This document shows, one piece after another, positions 45,616-59,383 of a DNA stretch of 64,000 bases. Origin of the DNA: Morinoia aosen (taxonomy: Eukaryota; Arthropoda; Malacostraca; Amphipoda; Talitridae); the NCBI GenBank assembly GCA_030386875.1, contig CM059571.1, positions 24,484,355 through 24,548,354 on the forward strand, in the 5' to 3' direction. Within the stretch, counting starts at the first letter, position 1, and every line of letters starts with the position of its first letter. A program made the translations under genes and the position numbers. The notes beneath the pieces were generated by a model. The model had not been told where the DNA came from. It saw nothing but the letters and a program-made list of their open reading frames with translations, and searched no databases.

Positions 45616-48359
45616 TTATGTGGATCCCTGAACATATTTATCTTTCAAACAAAACTATATTCAACATCCTGATCCTGAGGTCCTTGAGTTGGTGTTCGAA
45701 TCCTTCAGATTCGGGCAATGTTTTACGCTGCCCATAAAAAAATTTGTTCATAGTTTTTGTTTTACTTATAAATTAAAAAGTTTAGTTACTCTCGCGCATC
45801 CAGTACGCCGAACAATGTTCGGCGACCACCGTAGCTACCACTGTTAACCTTGCAAAGGGAAAAGTAAAATTTGATCCCGTGCTTAGCGTAGTTACATAAG
45901 TATAGCGTTCGCTTGTCTTTGAAATTTTGAAAAGAATTCAATGATTTAACTCCTGAAGAACAAAAATTGCTTTTTACTTTTGATTGCGTAGTTTCTCATT
46001 AAAAGTTTCAGCACAACGAATTTTTCGGGATAAAACTTTTTCAAGATAAATGCATCATCTTCTCATCTCGATAGCTATCCTTTCGAAATACTTATTAGTA
46101 GCCTTAGTTTTCTCAGACAAAATACATAATTTAACACAATCATAAGCGACCATCGGCTTTCACGTTAGAATTTTCCAAACACGAACGCAACTACATTTTT
46201 ACCATATATTTGAAGTGAAACAATTTGAAAAAAGCAGAACACTCAAAAATGTTATTGAGAAAAATTAACTTTTAAACCAGCGACAAACTCAAGGGGTAAT
46301 TATGGCACGCCATGAATGAACCTCTACTTTGGTCTACACGAGCAATTTGAGTTCTGTGTCGCTAAGCGTTTTATGAGCTACAATGTATATAAGATGGATT
46401 ACCAAAATTAGCGTGTTCTCACCGGCTGACCTTCGGTTCGATATAGTTTAAATAACTGAAGCGCCAGCAAACCTATGTTATTACTACTACTACTAGCGTG
46501 TTCTCATTTCCGTTATAAAATATTAAAGTATGTACGACAGGAGTGTGCTAGCTTCGCACGCGTGTGCAGCGTTTGCGAGGTCCCCATCCAGGCTACTTTA
46601 CAGGGGAGTGATTGCATGAGACATCTTTTTTCAGGTATAGCAATTTCGCAGCACAAAATCGCCAGACATTAAAAGCTCAGTATACCTGTCTCTGCGGGGT
46701 GGGCCGACATTCACTCTGTGAGAGTAAATTAATCGCTGAGAACATATTTCTTAATAAAATTGTTAACTTCAATTAATAACTCATTAAAAAGTATAATTGG
46801 TCATTTATCATTTGACAGACCACTTGATCGTAATGGTTGAGTGCACTAGATGCTGCTTTTCATGGCAGCTTGAAAGAAATACGACCGTGCTACTCTTGGA
46901 GACATCATTCTTCTGGACGAAACACAGGGGTGGCAACGCTCCTGCTACAGCGACTTCAGGACCACCGGCCGCTCTCTGCCTCCATGTTGTGCAAAAATCA
47001 GTTTCTGGTTACGATTAGTTCCACACCAAATTTGGCTCTGCGCTACCTTCTAAACTAGGATCAAAAGCCTAACTGTTTGGCCAGGCAGTGAGTGCCAAAC
47101 ATCATTTTGAAGTCATAACTCTCACAAAGTATGAGAACATTAAAATCATAGCACCCACAGACATCGCTAGTGACGATGATGCTATGCATCCTGACGTTTC
47201 CGTAACAAAACTTGGCACAGCTGGTGTAGAACAAATTTCACGGAGAAACTGATTTTGGTGCTACACCGGGGAAAATAAAACGGAGAATAATTCCTGAGAT
47301 GAGCCATCAAGAGGAACATGTGAGTGAGCTCCGCCATAATGAATTGAGCTTGAGAAAAGCTTGGACTGGCTACTTAAAACAATGCTCAGCGGTGGTCTAG
47401 GGATGTCCAGGGAGCCCAGTCGACTCCATTACTGCTTTACGAGCTACTTTTACTCACATCTGTGCAATTATGCTGTAATAGAATCATAATCACTCGTGCT
47501 CGTACAAGCTAATAACTGCTATCCTCCGACATCAGGATATTTATTGAGCAACATTTTGCAGCGTTTCTTTGCGGGCTTTTGGATGAACTCGCCCATCACC
47601 TCGCACGATTGCAATCTTCTCTAAAGGACGACAATAAATTAGTATCATGTTTCTCAATTGTTCTTACTTTTACCTGATGACTCATAAAACCCGTTTAGGA
47701 TGACGGGTTTATTATTTCTATCATATCGTGCAGTGGTGAGGGAACTAATATAACTGATTCTTAATGAAAACACTTTCAGAGCTACTGCAATTTTGTCCCT
47801 TACTGATCCGAGACAGTAAAAAATCAATTGGTCATCGTAGTTGAAGGTTAGTCCCTCATCACAATTATCAAATTTCTCCGCGCTGCATTGCTTTGTACAG
47901 CAGTCATTACATTGGTCTATACTTCAGCATTCTGGCTCGTCTCCCTTACTTGACGTTTAAACTCAATCCACATGTTTCTACCCGTGTTGACCATCCATCT
48001 TAATTGCTGAAAGTTCAATGCAAAATACGTTTCCTTAACTGCTGGCAATCACGGTCCAATGGAAAATAGAAAACAAAAGATCACTCACTCCAATACAAAC
48101 TTTGTTTCCAAGTTCTTTACGAAATTGATCAAGAGATTCACTCAGTATGACCAAACTTCTGCTAATTTGTTTCCGTTGCTTCGCTGTTGTTTGGAGCAGC
48201 GGAATTTGCAGAAAGTTTTTATTGCATCAGTTACTGCGGACTGGGACGGGCGCATTGGAGCAGCTTGGGCCAGAGCGAGCAAGTCTGGTCCCTTTCGCGA
48301 CGTCCTCAGCCGGCAGCTGTAGGCTCACTGCATGGTTTGCTGGTCTCAGTGTTGGAATA
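45616..48359. other. Non-coding DNA, no recognised gene
   Basis: AT-rich with GC-richer patches at 46800-47060 and 48200-48330. A small (TAC)n tract lies near 46480-46495. Confidence 0.5.
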
Positions 48360-49190
48360 GTGTCAGGAATGTAACAGGAGTAATGTTCCAAACAGACTCA
48401 CGTAAGAAGGGAGTTAGATTAACGTTCCACGTAGTGTGAAGTAAGAATGGAGTTGGATTAGCGCTCCAACAAATGGTAAGAAATATTTATGTAGATGGAT
48501 GTAGTTAAAAAAAGGGAGAAGGAAGATTGAATTTGGTTAAATATGCTAATAAATTGTGAGAAGTAAGAATGTAGATGAATTAAAGCTCCAAATAGTGTCA
48601 GTAGGAATTGAGTTGGATTATTGCACCTACAAGTGACCGTTGAAAATTAAGAATCTATTCAGGTTAAATGATGCTTTAAATAGTATCATATGAGAATGTA
48701 GTTGGAATAATGCTCTAAATTGTGTCAATGAGAAAATGAGAACTGTAATTCGATCGATGCTGCTAATGAAGCTCAGCAGGAAAGTAACCGGACTAATAGT
48801 CCAAACAGTGCTCCGTATATATTTAGCTGGGAAAATGCTCCAAATCGTGTGAAGTTCGAATGTAGTTGGACTAAATAGTAAGAATAGTGTGATATAACAA
48901 CGAATAGTGAGTATATAGTAGGAATGTAGTTGAATTAAAACTTGAAATAATGCGAAGCAGAATGCAGTTTGACTAATGCTCCAAATGATGAGATGTAGGA
49001 TTATAGTTAGAGTAATGCTTCAAAGATCATTGTAGTTGAATGTTGTTTCACTAATGCTTGGAATAAGATTAGGCAGGAATGTACTTGAGTTAATGTTTCA
49101 AATATTGTGAGGTAGGAGTATAGTTAGGTTATTGCTTTGAATAGTGTCCAGTATATAGGAGTGTAATTAGATTAATGGACCAAATCGCAC
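48360..49190 (+). repeat. Highly diverged tandem array, ~40-bp unit
   Basis: A unit close to GGAATGTAGTTGGATTAATG followed by CTCCAAATAGTGTGAAGTA recurs about twenty times across 830 bp, with substitutions and small indels in every copy. Recognisable anchors are GTAGTTG, TAATGCTCCAAAT and GTGTGAAGTA. It is an old array: no two neighbours are identical. Confidence 0.8.
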
Positions 49191-49932
49191 CATCTAATAA
49201 TTCAGCTCGATTACAGTCTTGCTCGGTGACCACTGTGTGATTGGACGTCAACTTCCTTTTAACTATGTTGCCTTTTCCTTTATCATAGTGAACTGTTTTC
49301 ATAACACAAAAATATTTAATCTGCTTGCTAGTTCACTCATTATTTTAATTGGCAATTTAATTTTCACGTGACATAAAATTGTAAAATCTGATAGATCAGC
49401 ATATTAAAACCTAATTGAATCTGATGAACAGAGGCTGTTCTTCGTCGCCTCATTTTATGAATTTTTCTCTGAATATGAAGTGTAATACTTTTCACTCATT
49501 ATTTTATCATTATTGTTTTGATAAATCACAAATCCTAATAATAGGTCTCGGTCATTTTGTTAATTAAAATTTTAAAATTATCACGCAAATCTTAGCGGCC
49601 AATTATCACACAGAACCGAATAACATGATTTGCTAAGGAACTGTGTTTGTTCATTCTTTTTATTTACTAACTCAAAACCAGAATTCAATGGTTGAAAACG
49701 AAATTAGTTTTAAAAGTCCATCAGAATGTTTTTATTTTTCTACAAACGATATTACATATTTTTAAAGCATGTTTTTATTATAGAAATCACACACTCGAGA
49801 ACGTCTTTTTCTTTTAAATCATTTTTAGCGTAAAATTTTCTCGGATTAGACAGATCACTCCGCCATACTGCGCTCATAATGCATATCTTTTGACATTAAA
49901 GACCTCCCGTAACCTCCTCTCAGAGATTTTTA

Positions 49933-50281
49933 TCAGAATATTTTTTCTGTGACGCGCGGCATCGGCTCTCGTCGCGTGGCTGTAGCAAGCTCTAACAGGG
50001 ACTCATGTTTGCCTAAGAAATTGAGATGTTTCTGCTCTAACGGATCTTCGAGGAAAAATTTCATGCTCATATTCTCTTTTCTCTTCGAGAAAACAGTGAG
50101 CCACTTTCTTATTTGTGTGCTCGCCATAAGAAACTCGAGGTTAGAGGCCTCAATAAAGTTGACTTTACTGCGTTTTCTGGCGAATGAAAAGCGACTCGGT
50201 CTTCTTATCAATTCGGCGACTCTGGAGATATACGCCTCGAGCGACGAACAACCCTCGCTTTGATTATACTCTGAATAAATT
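49933..50281 (-). other. Unassigned open frame in a GC-balanced island
   Basis: The minus strand is open for about 115 codons from the TAG near 50284 to the TGA at 49933-49935, and the plus strand is open across nearly the same interval. The minus reading has few hydrophobic runs and is Arg/Lys/Glu-rich (for example ELIRRPSRFSFARKRSKV and LEDPLEQKHLNFLGKHES). The island is less AT-rich than its surroundings. I recognise no family, and the openness of both strands may simply reflect composition. Confidence 0.2.
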
Positions 50282-51109
50282 TGCTATGTAGTTCTGAACT
50301 TGTGCTTGTGTATCATTTACAGACTTACAGTACTGTATTTACTCTAACGTAAGCGTAGATACACACAATCCTAAAAAATCAAGATGCGGTAATAAATCTA
50401 ATGACCTCATCACATGCCATGTGCCACGAATTTACTTCTTGTATTGGAACCTATAGTACATCTCTTATATAAGTTTGTCATGAGCATTATTTATAGGTGT
50501 CACTTTGAAAAAATTTGTTTCAGATGCTACGGTTGAAAAAATTAATTTCAAACAGTGCTTAATAATTGATTTAACAAAAAATACTGTGAATTTTCCCAAA
50601 AATTTACAGCACAAATTTGCTGGAGCAAATTTGAATTTATTTCCTATAGCTTGATAATTTATGACGAAATTTTTCAGAGGCATAACTGTTTTTACAATCG
50701 TTTCATGTTTTTTTTTCATGTTTCATCTGTGACTAAGAAAGACAAGGCGCTATGGACTACGTAATTAGTTTTAAAATCCTCCGTTAAAAAAACTTTGACG
50801 TTTGTACATACGTAACTTTGAGAACTTAACTTTAAAGTAACAGTATTATGCAACTTAGATTTCAACGCTGAAAAAATCTAAAAAGGGCTACATATCTACC
50901 TCGTAAAGTTCCAGTTACGATATTCATCCATAGAATAAATAATTCAGTTTCTACTATACGAACCTCACTCTGTATTAATTCTTCAGAGCACTCATACCGA
51001 CTGATCATCTGGCGGTGTTTACTTGGGCTTCTTTGACTTCATTATTGAATGGGAGCTTGCCATAAAATAATGCTCATATCAGAGGCTGGATCAGCTCTTG
51101 CGTGTATTG

Positions 51110-51165
51110 ATTGTTGTGTTAGCTCAGCGGTCGGAGGCCTCCCAACCTCCTGTGCAGCTTGGCGT
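51110..51165 (+). repeat. tRNA-like relic, possibly a SINE head
   Basis: TTAGCTCAGCGGTCGGAGG at 51120-51138 closely resembles the D-arm/A box of tRNA-derived SINEs. The expected B box about 30-40 bp downstream is degraded (GCTTGGCGTCCCCG). Neither a complete tRNA nor a defined SINE body can be shown. Confidence 0.35.
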
Positions 51166-54100
51166 CCCCGCACGTCGCTCCAATGAAGTTGTCTTTTTAT
51201 TTATTCGTTTCCCTCTACGCTCAAATCAAATGCTAAATGAGTTAAATTTCTCCATTAAAAAATATTGCTCGAAAAACTCAGTTGTTGATATACAATTGTT
51301 GTGTTACAAGTCCGAGCAATTGTAGTGCATATTTACACATACATATACTACTCACCCTCAACACGAAACACATGATGGAACGTCTATAGGAGGGTAATGG
51401 ATCCTCTACTTCATGTTATGAGATCAAATAGCAGTTCATTAATTGTACCTTCAGAATATCAGATTAAAAATCTACTCTTTTAAATGGTCCTTGTTTAAAA
51501 AGCCTTTCACAATCATGCACAAGAAACACTGTGAAAGTCGCTTCAGCGTACCGATGAAACAACCTGAGGTATAACTAGATCACAAGCTGTAAGTGTCTAC
51601 AACTGCGACCCTCATTCAGTGTCCCAAAATTAGCAACATTCCAAACGGAATTGTGATCACGCATGAAGATAGGAGCTGCTCGTTCGTTTTGGGGAACATA
51701 AATATCGCTTTCTGTTCAGTTTTAGTATCAGTTGCCAATTTCCCTTCTTATGGTAATTTAAAGTTTTTATCGCCTCCATGGAACCGTTTTTCGTTGACTT
51801 TTTCATCTCAAATGCTACCTATTCTTTTGGGTATGCTCACATGGTTTATTCATTTTACTTACATATATATTTTTTTATTTATGCAATCTGCATCGCTTAT
51901 GGCAATGATATTCATTTTTGTGTTTTCCATCATAACTGCAATATAACTCAACACCTCAAAATGTCAACAACATATCCTAAAAGACCCCACGCAAGAATGA
52001 AAATAATTGAAAATATTCTAAATGCAATTGAAAGTTTTAATGGTGTTTTCAGTTTGAATTATTTTCTTTTGTTTTGATTTTCATTTTCTTTCCATGATAA
52101 TTTACGATTTTGTGATTGCTTCTTAAATTGTCTTCCATTTTAGGAAAGGTTTCGTGCCACAAAAATTTGTTATCAGAGCTTTACGTAATTATTGTTGATG
52201 GTAATTGCGCATATATCCACCGCTGCTCACATTGTGAAGTTCCTTAAGCAAAGTAAAGATTTTTATTCATCCTCTCTAATGTATGCAATACACTTCTCGT
52301 CGTAATACCTCGCAAGCACAATGGTCATTTTATTTGTGTGCTTTCTGTGAAATGTTTACCACTGTTCACTTTATGAAAAATCCAATGTGTATCATATAAT
52401 GATACTTGAATAGCGAAATTATTATTTCCTTGATTTACTCTATAAAAAATGATGAGTATCATCTCAATAATAAGCTAAAAAATGACCAACGAATCGCATA
52501 TGTTGATTGTCGAGATGTGCCTCTATATAACTACCACTGCTTACGACTTCGCAACTAAATAAAACGTTTCTTCATAGTTTTTAAATTTTTGTAAAAATAA
52601 ATCCTGCATGAAGTACAATCCTACTAGCCATGTAACAATGTAATAAAGGCTATTCTTGAAATATAACTCATTTTGTCTATTTTAAACTCATGAGTCAATA
52701 GAAATGGCCTCGTAGCCTTTTTTCAGAAGAATTTAGTTCATTTTATCACTTTAATCTGAACGGGTCAGTCGGGACAAGAAATTAATCATATGAATTATAT
52801 ATGATGAATTTCCTGGGAATTTTTCTTTGTTTTTCATAGTTGTATTGTAGTGGATTTCGCTTTAAATACAATTGAAATATTGATAGAGGGTGAAATACTT
52901 GCAATGTGTTCCCTTGAGAGGAGAAAACGTTAATTTGTTATTAATATGGAGGGTTAACATCGTCCAGTTAAATTTAAGCTACGCTCGTATGTTCGGACTG
53001 TACACATTGCAACTCAGAATTTATGAACCCTTTATCTTACGACCACTGCAGGGCTTGACAACTGATTCTTTGCGTAAGCTTTTCGACATCTGGGCGTGAT
53101 TTTAAAACAATTCACGTGGTCGTAGTGACACCCGTAGCAACGTAAGTTCAGTTGTCAATACATTAACGGTACTCGCTGTTTTTTTTTTCAGAGCAAATAC
53201 CAGAAAGTGAGACTTTTCAATTACACTTGACGAACTGCATGGCAGCCTGCGGGGCTGCCAGATACTAAGTGGTCTAATTTATGCGAAAAATTCAGAACCT
53301 TAAGGCCTCAGTCAAATAAAAAACAGCATTTGAACAAAGGCAAGTCAATTTAGACATAATTTATTTGCCAAATGTACAGCTATGACGATGTAAATCAGTC
53401 GAAAATTAGGCTTTAGCTTGATCACAACTCGAGAACATCACTATAGCGTTGGGCAGTCTCCTATATGTAACGATCAATTCGGCAGCAGAAAATAGCTTCG
53501 TTTATTACTAACGAACATGTCAATAACAACAATTGGATTTAAGATGGAACTTTTTGACTGCAATTGTAATTTTACGTTCATATTATTTTGTTAGGAACTG
53601 TTATGCTTTTTTAGCATATGATTTTTGAAAGAAGTAATGAATTTACTAGTTATTTAAAGCGCTTTGAAGCTTATTTTTAATTCTATCATGACACATAAAA
53701 AGGTTTTAGATGATTAATTTGCTAATTTAAAAAGCTACTTGATAGAAAATACTTCAAACATTACACCAAATAGCCATTAAAATCCAATTAGTAGAAACTG
53801 CTAATCGATCACGAATATTCAATGGTGATGTCATTGAAACTGTTTTTATATGATCAAAAAAATTAAATTGCGTGATTTGACCAATACTTCAAAATGGCAT
53901 TTTTTGTTCTTTTTGTGCATAGATGTAATTATTTGCTCCTATACCTCAGCATTAAATAATAAATTCCTACATGATAAAGCCACGTAGGAATGACGGTTGA
54001 CGAAAAGTCTTGCTCATCCCTGAAATAGTTAAACGAAGATGAATCAAATTAGAATGTAGAATTCATCAGCAATGTAATTCACGTTTTTAATTTACTAATA

Positions 54101-56108
54101 TATTTCATTCCACAATTTCTTCGAAGAGCGTCACATATATTTCTAAAATTTCAAGCCAATCATTTTTGCTATCGAGTTCGATTTTCACGTACGTACGAGA
54201 AGTGCAGACTGGTTCACCGAACATTTTTTAAGGGATTCCGTGTTCTTTGAGTCATGCGGCAATCCGATGCTGCGTGTTTGGGTTTCGTCTTGCAGTCTTT
54301 GGGACGAGGAGGACCTTTGTATTGCTCTTTGTAGCTCTCGCTTGTGTGTTATTTTAAGTCTCGATGCTGGCCCATTGGTCCTCTCTCGCATCACTTGATT
54401 AGGTCGTATTGGTTTGTTAGCTCTGTCTCGTCAATAAGCGCTCTCTTTCCCTTCCTATACATTCTATTCTCAAAGAGAAGAAAAGCTGCAAGACGAGGAT
54501 GCTCCTGCTTTCCCTGGGAGGTCTCAGTCTTCTCCTGAATCTTGTTTCGTCAAGTTCTAGTGCACGCACTTCATTACACGGAGTATATTCAATCTACTCC
54601 TATTCTGTTCTGCAATAAGAAGTAACTTTCAAAACTTGACCCAATTTTAGTTGTAAGAAAGGATCGAAACCCAGAAATAGTCAAGTATTTTGTCGAGCAA
54701 TGATGCTGTCAACTTTTAGAGTTCACCCACTTTCCTTTTTATTACGATTCTCAACGTTGCAACCTAATGATCTCTTCAGCAACTCATTAATAGTAATTTT
54801 AAATTATGTTCCATATTGGAAGAAGAGTACGGACAAACAACACGCTTACTACGACCTATTTTCGTTCTTTCACCGCTGGCTCATAACTGTGCCTCAACCA
54901 CGACGTCCGAATAACAGGTCAGTGAAAATTGAAGTGTTTACTTTTAATATTTATTTATATTTTTAACCCTGGAGTCGTTTATTCAGCTGGTCTCCGGCGA
55001 ACTGTCGTTTATTGCCCTCTCTTTAGAATGGAGTTGATATTCAAAGCCAAGAAATATTTCTTTTCACTACATTTTCTGGGCAAATTTAAGAACTTTGTAG
55101 TAGCGAGAGAATAATTTTAAAGAAATATTGACTTATGCTTATTTACATTCATCATTCAAATACGCTACAATCATTTGATGCTTATGATCTAGAAACAAAG
55201 TTGTAGGCAGCGGACATCTATCTTGAGAGTAATAAAACAATAAACGATATTATATTTAAAACTATTGAATGACTTTTAAAAATCAACTTTACAATGTACG
55301 ATCCTCCAAAATCTATACTAACTAGGTGGTGGAAAATTTAGAGTAACCAGCGTTCATGAAAACGAGAACCACATACAATGTACGCACATAATCTAATTTT
55401 AATTACACGTCTCTTCATCTAAACTAATAATTTCTGTTGTGATAAAGTTGCAAAATCAAAAGGTTGGACATAAAATATGTTTATATGTTAATTCTTAAAT
55501 GTTCATTCACATCACTTTCAGTAGTCTTCATTTGCATGCAGTATCCGTATTTTATGCAATTCTTTCGATTTATATCCAGAATTGAAAATCATTATGTATA
55601 GGAGCAACACTTCTTCTCATCTATAACCCGATGCTTGTATATCTGAAATATGGATTACTTCTTCAGAATTAATATTAAGCAACAAGTGCAAAAGATGGAA
55701 TTGACCCATGAAACTTCCAATTCATCTTCCTTTTTTTTGTTTAATTATTATCTCGGCAATAAATGAAACTCTCATTTCTTACTTTATAGAACTTCCCAAG
55801 ACATTTAGTAATCAATGCCTGTACATGTTCGCACTTTTTTGCGGAATATTGTAGAAGCGAAACAAATGATTCTTCATCCACCTCCGATACTCAACTGGTT
55901 ATAGAGTAGAGATTGTTTATTGTTTTCTTAGAATTTTGGTCATTTTACATCGTGGTACCACTAACTTTATTCACACTCAAGTTGAAAAAACAGCTAGATG
56001 ATCGATTAGCTTAACTGTGAAATAAACGAGTTTATTTGTCGCACAAGATTACAGCTAACCCTTTCATTACAGCTCCGCCACTAACAGTTGCACGCGCATT
56101 TAGCGCAG

Positions 56109-56203
56109 CTCACAGGTTGCGCCTGTGAGAACATATTTGAAAAAACGAATTTATTTGAAAATAGTAATGACTACGATCGAACTATTTTCAAATACATTCG
56201 TTT
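56109..56203. other. Two adjacent hairpins
   Basis: The first is a perfect 8-bp stem (CTCACAGG/CCTGTGAG, 5-nt loop) at about 56110-56130. The second has 23-nt arms, 56143-56165 and 56181-56203, pairing at 22 of 23 positions around a 15-nt loop. They may be the remains of a small palindromic transposon or a structured RNA. The sequence alone does not decide. Confidence 0.6.
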
Positions 56204-57859
56204 ATTTCATGCCATAAATGTCTATTCAAGTTATAAAACTATTCTAGCTCAAATTGCCTCAGGTACTATTATACCGTTCATCCTTTTTTATTACTCATCT
56301 ATTAGTAAAAAGAATAGGAGTATATTACAACTGCAACATGCTAACTGGAAACATATTTCATATGAACCACTGGCATTTCAAAGCAACCATACAAGTACCA
56401 CGCTATCGTGCGTCCAACGTCTGTGGTGGTGCCCGACGCGCTCGATCAGCAAGATGTCAGTCGTGGCGCCCCAGCGATGATCGCCGCGCCGCCGCGCTCA
56501 CGAGCAGGCAAGAGCGCCGCTATACAGGGTTGCTGGCTGGCTTGCAGTCTTGCCTAGCTGTAGGGAACCAAGTTAAGCATTTCATTCTCTTGCGATGTGT
56601 CAAATATTACACTAGGTAACTAATAAGGTGCGTATCAGAAAAGCATTGCAGTTCTTACGGCTCGTTATGTTGTATGCGTATTGGCCTAAAAATCTGGAAA
56701 TGTTATTAATGGCAATTCCTTTAATACTAAAGTTAAGGTGGTTATTAGCTAAATGGTAAAAAAATGTACTAAGAATTCGCGTACTTCGCTGTGATGAACA
56801 CGACTAACCACGAAGAGTTCACTTAATCTAAAACATGATTATTCATTATCATATAGTATTGCTACTGTAAGATATACTGTAAAAGAACTAATATATATAT
56901 GTCCACTGCTTCTGTGATCATTGATGTATTGTGGGAATGAATTCTGACACCATTTCAACTCAAGTGGTGTAAGATACTTTTGAAAAGAAAGACGATAGAC
57001 ATGTTTCTCAGTCAGCTAAATGTGTTGTGTAAATGGCTTCCTCATTCACGATGTTCTTTCTCTAAAAATTCCCATACAAGTTGACTGACAACTTAATGCT
57101 GTTAATGGATACTTATGTATGAGAAAAATTGCCTCCATTATTCAAGAAACTTCCATCTTCTATTTATCGTGTAACTGAGAAACATTGCAAATGCGTTTCT
57201 AGAATACATGTTATTTTAAAATTACTAGTTGTCAACAGATCAAAGAACTATTTTCATGACTTCGTAAAAATTAGGGTAATTGGGCAATAATAAACCAACA
57301 TTCACGAGAAATAGGCTTTATCGCATCCTGTGAATTACAAAAACAATTACATTTGCTCATACAACATGGCATTCAGGATTCACGCTTTTTGGTGTAATGG
57401 AGGACACATATTTTTCTTGTGTAATGTTTTCTGTCACGAGAAGCAGGGACACTTTTCGATTGCTAGTGGTTACATCGATCAACAGAGTGACATCTCGTAC
57501 GCAAGTACGATACTCTCACTCATAAAAATTAAAAAGCTGCGTTAAGGCTTCAAAATAAGTACAATGCTTACTCACTTTAACAGCCGTAGGTAGTCATGAA
57601 GTTCAGTCGAGTAGTTGCAGTTTTTTCTGCTTACAGTAGAATCAAAGGGGGAGATAACTGCCGATTTTAAGAATTTTATATGATGTACGCTACAAGGCAT
57701 ATAATTTCAAATTTCCTTTAAAATCTGTCAGAAGTCATTTTCACCGAGTATAATTGTCATAACTTGTGATTCAGACGTTTATGGCGAATGCTTTCACTCT
57801 TGCAAAAGAGTAAAGTCGTTAATTATAAAAGGAAATATCTCGTTCGGCAAAATTCCACT

Positions 57860-58060
57860 ATTCAGTTATGAGTGCAGTGAAAAGTTGCGGTGCGCGAATC
57901 AGCAAGCGAGCGAGCAATATACACGTGAAGTAAAATAGAGGCTTGGCTTAGCAGCTGAGAGCTGTAGGCTCGAGGGAAGCCTTCTCGCGCCGCACTGAGC
58001 CCTCGTTTCTTCCGCTGCCTAAGCCACGCCTCCAGCTCGGCAATGGGCGGGAGTTTTTGG
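57860..58060. promoter_or_regulatory. CpG-rich patch, possible promoter-proximal region
   Basis: GC-rich against AT-rich flanks, with CCACGCC and GGGCGGG (GC-box-like) words near 58023-58050. It lies 1.3 kb upstream of the candidate first exon. There is no TATA box or initiator I would defend. Confidence 0.2.
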
Positions 58061-58379
58061 CAATTCGTGTAGTGTATCATCTGCACTCAGTGTATCAATT
58101 AGACTGCGAATGACTGTGTGAATGCATTTTTTATGTTAAAAGTAATATGTTAGAATTTTTTATCAACCTCTGCTTCTGAAAGACAAATAGAGTTGTTTGT
58201 ACGTGTACCCTCGCGTAATAGGCGGGACCTCTTCATCTCCTCAAGTTTTCATTTTTCCTAAGTTTGTTTTGTGTTCAAAAACACCTCTCAGATTTCTCAT
58301 AACTAATTTTTAGTTACTGTTATCTAAATAAATTCTCATGCAACAATTGTACGCACTACAACATGAGAGTTAAATAGCA

Positions 58380-58620
58380 ACCGAGCTGAACGAGGGCGGT
58401 CCCAGAGAGGGAGATGTGGATAGAGAGGCTGCACGCGCACAAACACCGGGGGCAAAATGGTCTCCCCCAACCAAAGCTGAGCAGAAGCTTGAGTCATCTC
58501 GAGCTGACGACTTAGTTTGTTTTAGTGCACCAGAGAAAGCCTTGCGCACCTCATCTGTGACCCTAGCTAACTCAACTTACTAGTGAGAGTGAAGTGAAGT
58601 GTTATCTTGTTCTAACTTGT
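58380..58620 (+). promoter_or_regulatory. GC-rich patch, possible 5' exon or promoter
   Basis: This block is richer in GC and CpG than its surroundings, lacks ATG-initiated coding sequence and lies about 0.7 kb upstream of the candidate coding exon at 59312. A 5' untranslated exon followed by an intron is one reading, but no clear donor or initiator fixes the limits. Confidence 0.2.
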
Positions 58621-59311
58621 GAAGTCTGTGATCAGTGATGTGGCGTAAATTTCTTGAGTGCATAATATAAATGTAATGTAAAATTCAAAAGGAAAACCGT
58701 TCAAATTTTTATGGTGAAGCAAAACTGCGAAACGATCGAAATTGAGAGCCTAGGAAATAGAGAGGAGGCGCCAAATTCAAGAACATGTGTTCCGAGCCAC
58801 AGCCGTTTGCGCATGCTTTCTTCGTTGTTTACTCGCCGTATTCCAGCGTCCATATGTATAGGAATTTTGGCTTGAGCCTTGAAAATCATATGTCGTGTAT
58901 TTAATTTGATATTAATACCAACTACATTGTAAAATTGCTCCTTACATGTTGAGCATCATTCGTAATTCTTGTGACAGGAGTTGTACAAGTACAAACGGAA
59001 CCGGAATCGGTATCATCGGAACAGTCTTCATGTAGATAGAAATTATCCTCTTGTTTTAGATTAGTTATCCGTTGGTGAATCTGTTGATCGATGATTTCTT
59101 GAGTTTGGGAAATTCCTGTACAAAACATGAAAGGAAGTTTTATATGACTTGCTAACAAGCGTCATCAGTGAGTTATCTTAAGTTCTCTGAACGCAATTGA
59201 TGTAGCCAATCCCGCCAGCTGTGAGTCATTGTGTTCAATTCTACGCGAGGCGCTTGCCCACCAAACAGAGAGGATTACTGTACCGAGGAGCGCAGCACGA
59301 GCGTCAGAGAC

Positions 59312-59383
59312 ATGGCCACCCAACAGTACGGCCTCACGCCTCGACCGCCTTGTATGGTCAACTCAGCCATGTTCTACCCTCAG
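59312..59383 (+). CDS. Candidate first coding exon of an unidentified gene
   Basis: An ATG in good context (GAGACATGG) opens 24 codons, MATQQYGLTPRPP then CMVNSAMFYPQ, which run exactly to a consensus splice donor CAG|GTATGA at 59383/59384 in phase 0. The frame is open upstream to a TGA at about 59222, so 5' extension cannot be excluded but no upstream ATG is in frame. The Gln/Pro/Tyr/Met-rich N-terminus resembles those of insect transcription factors and RNA-binding proteins. I do not recognise the gene. The exon sits in a GC-richer island. No downstream exon was identified in the remaining 4.6 kb, which is normal for a large first intron. Confidence 0.4.

Larger units (their letters stand above)
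49191..57859. other. Long non-coding stretch, no recognised gene
   Basis: AT-rich. Separate entries cover the open frames at 49.93-50.28 kb, a tRNA-like relic at 51.12 kb and hairpins at 56.1-56.2 kb. A CpG-rich patch at about 56400-56520 shows no recognised coding sequence. Confidence 0.5.

Noticed and set aside
45685..45715. B-box-like GGTGTTCGAATCC
   Set aside because: No A box upstream and no SINE body recognised.
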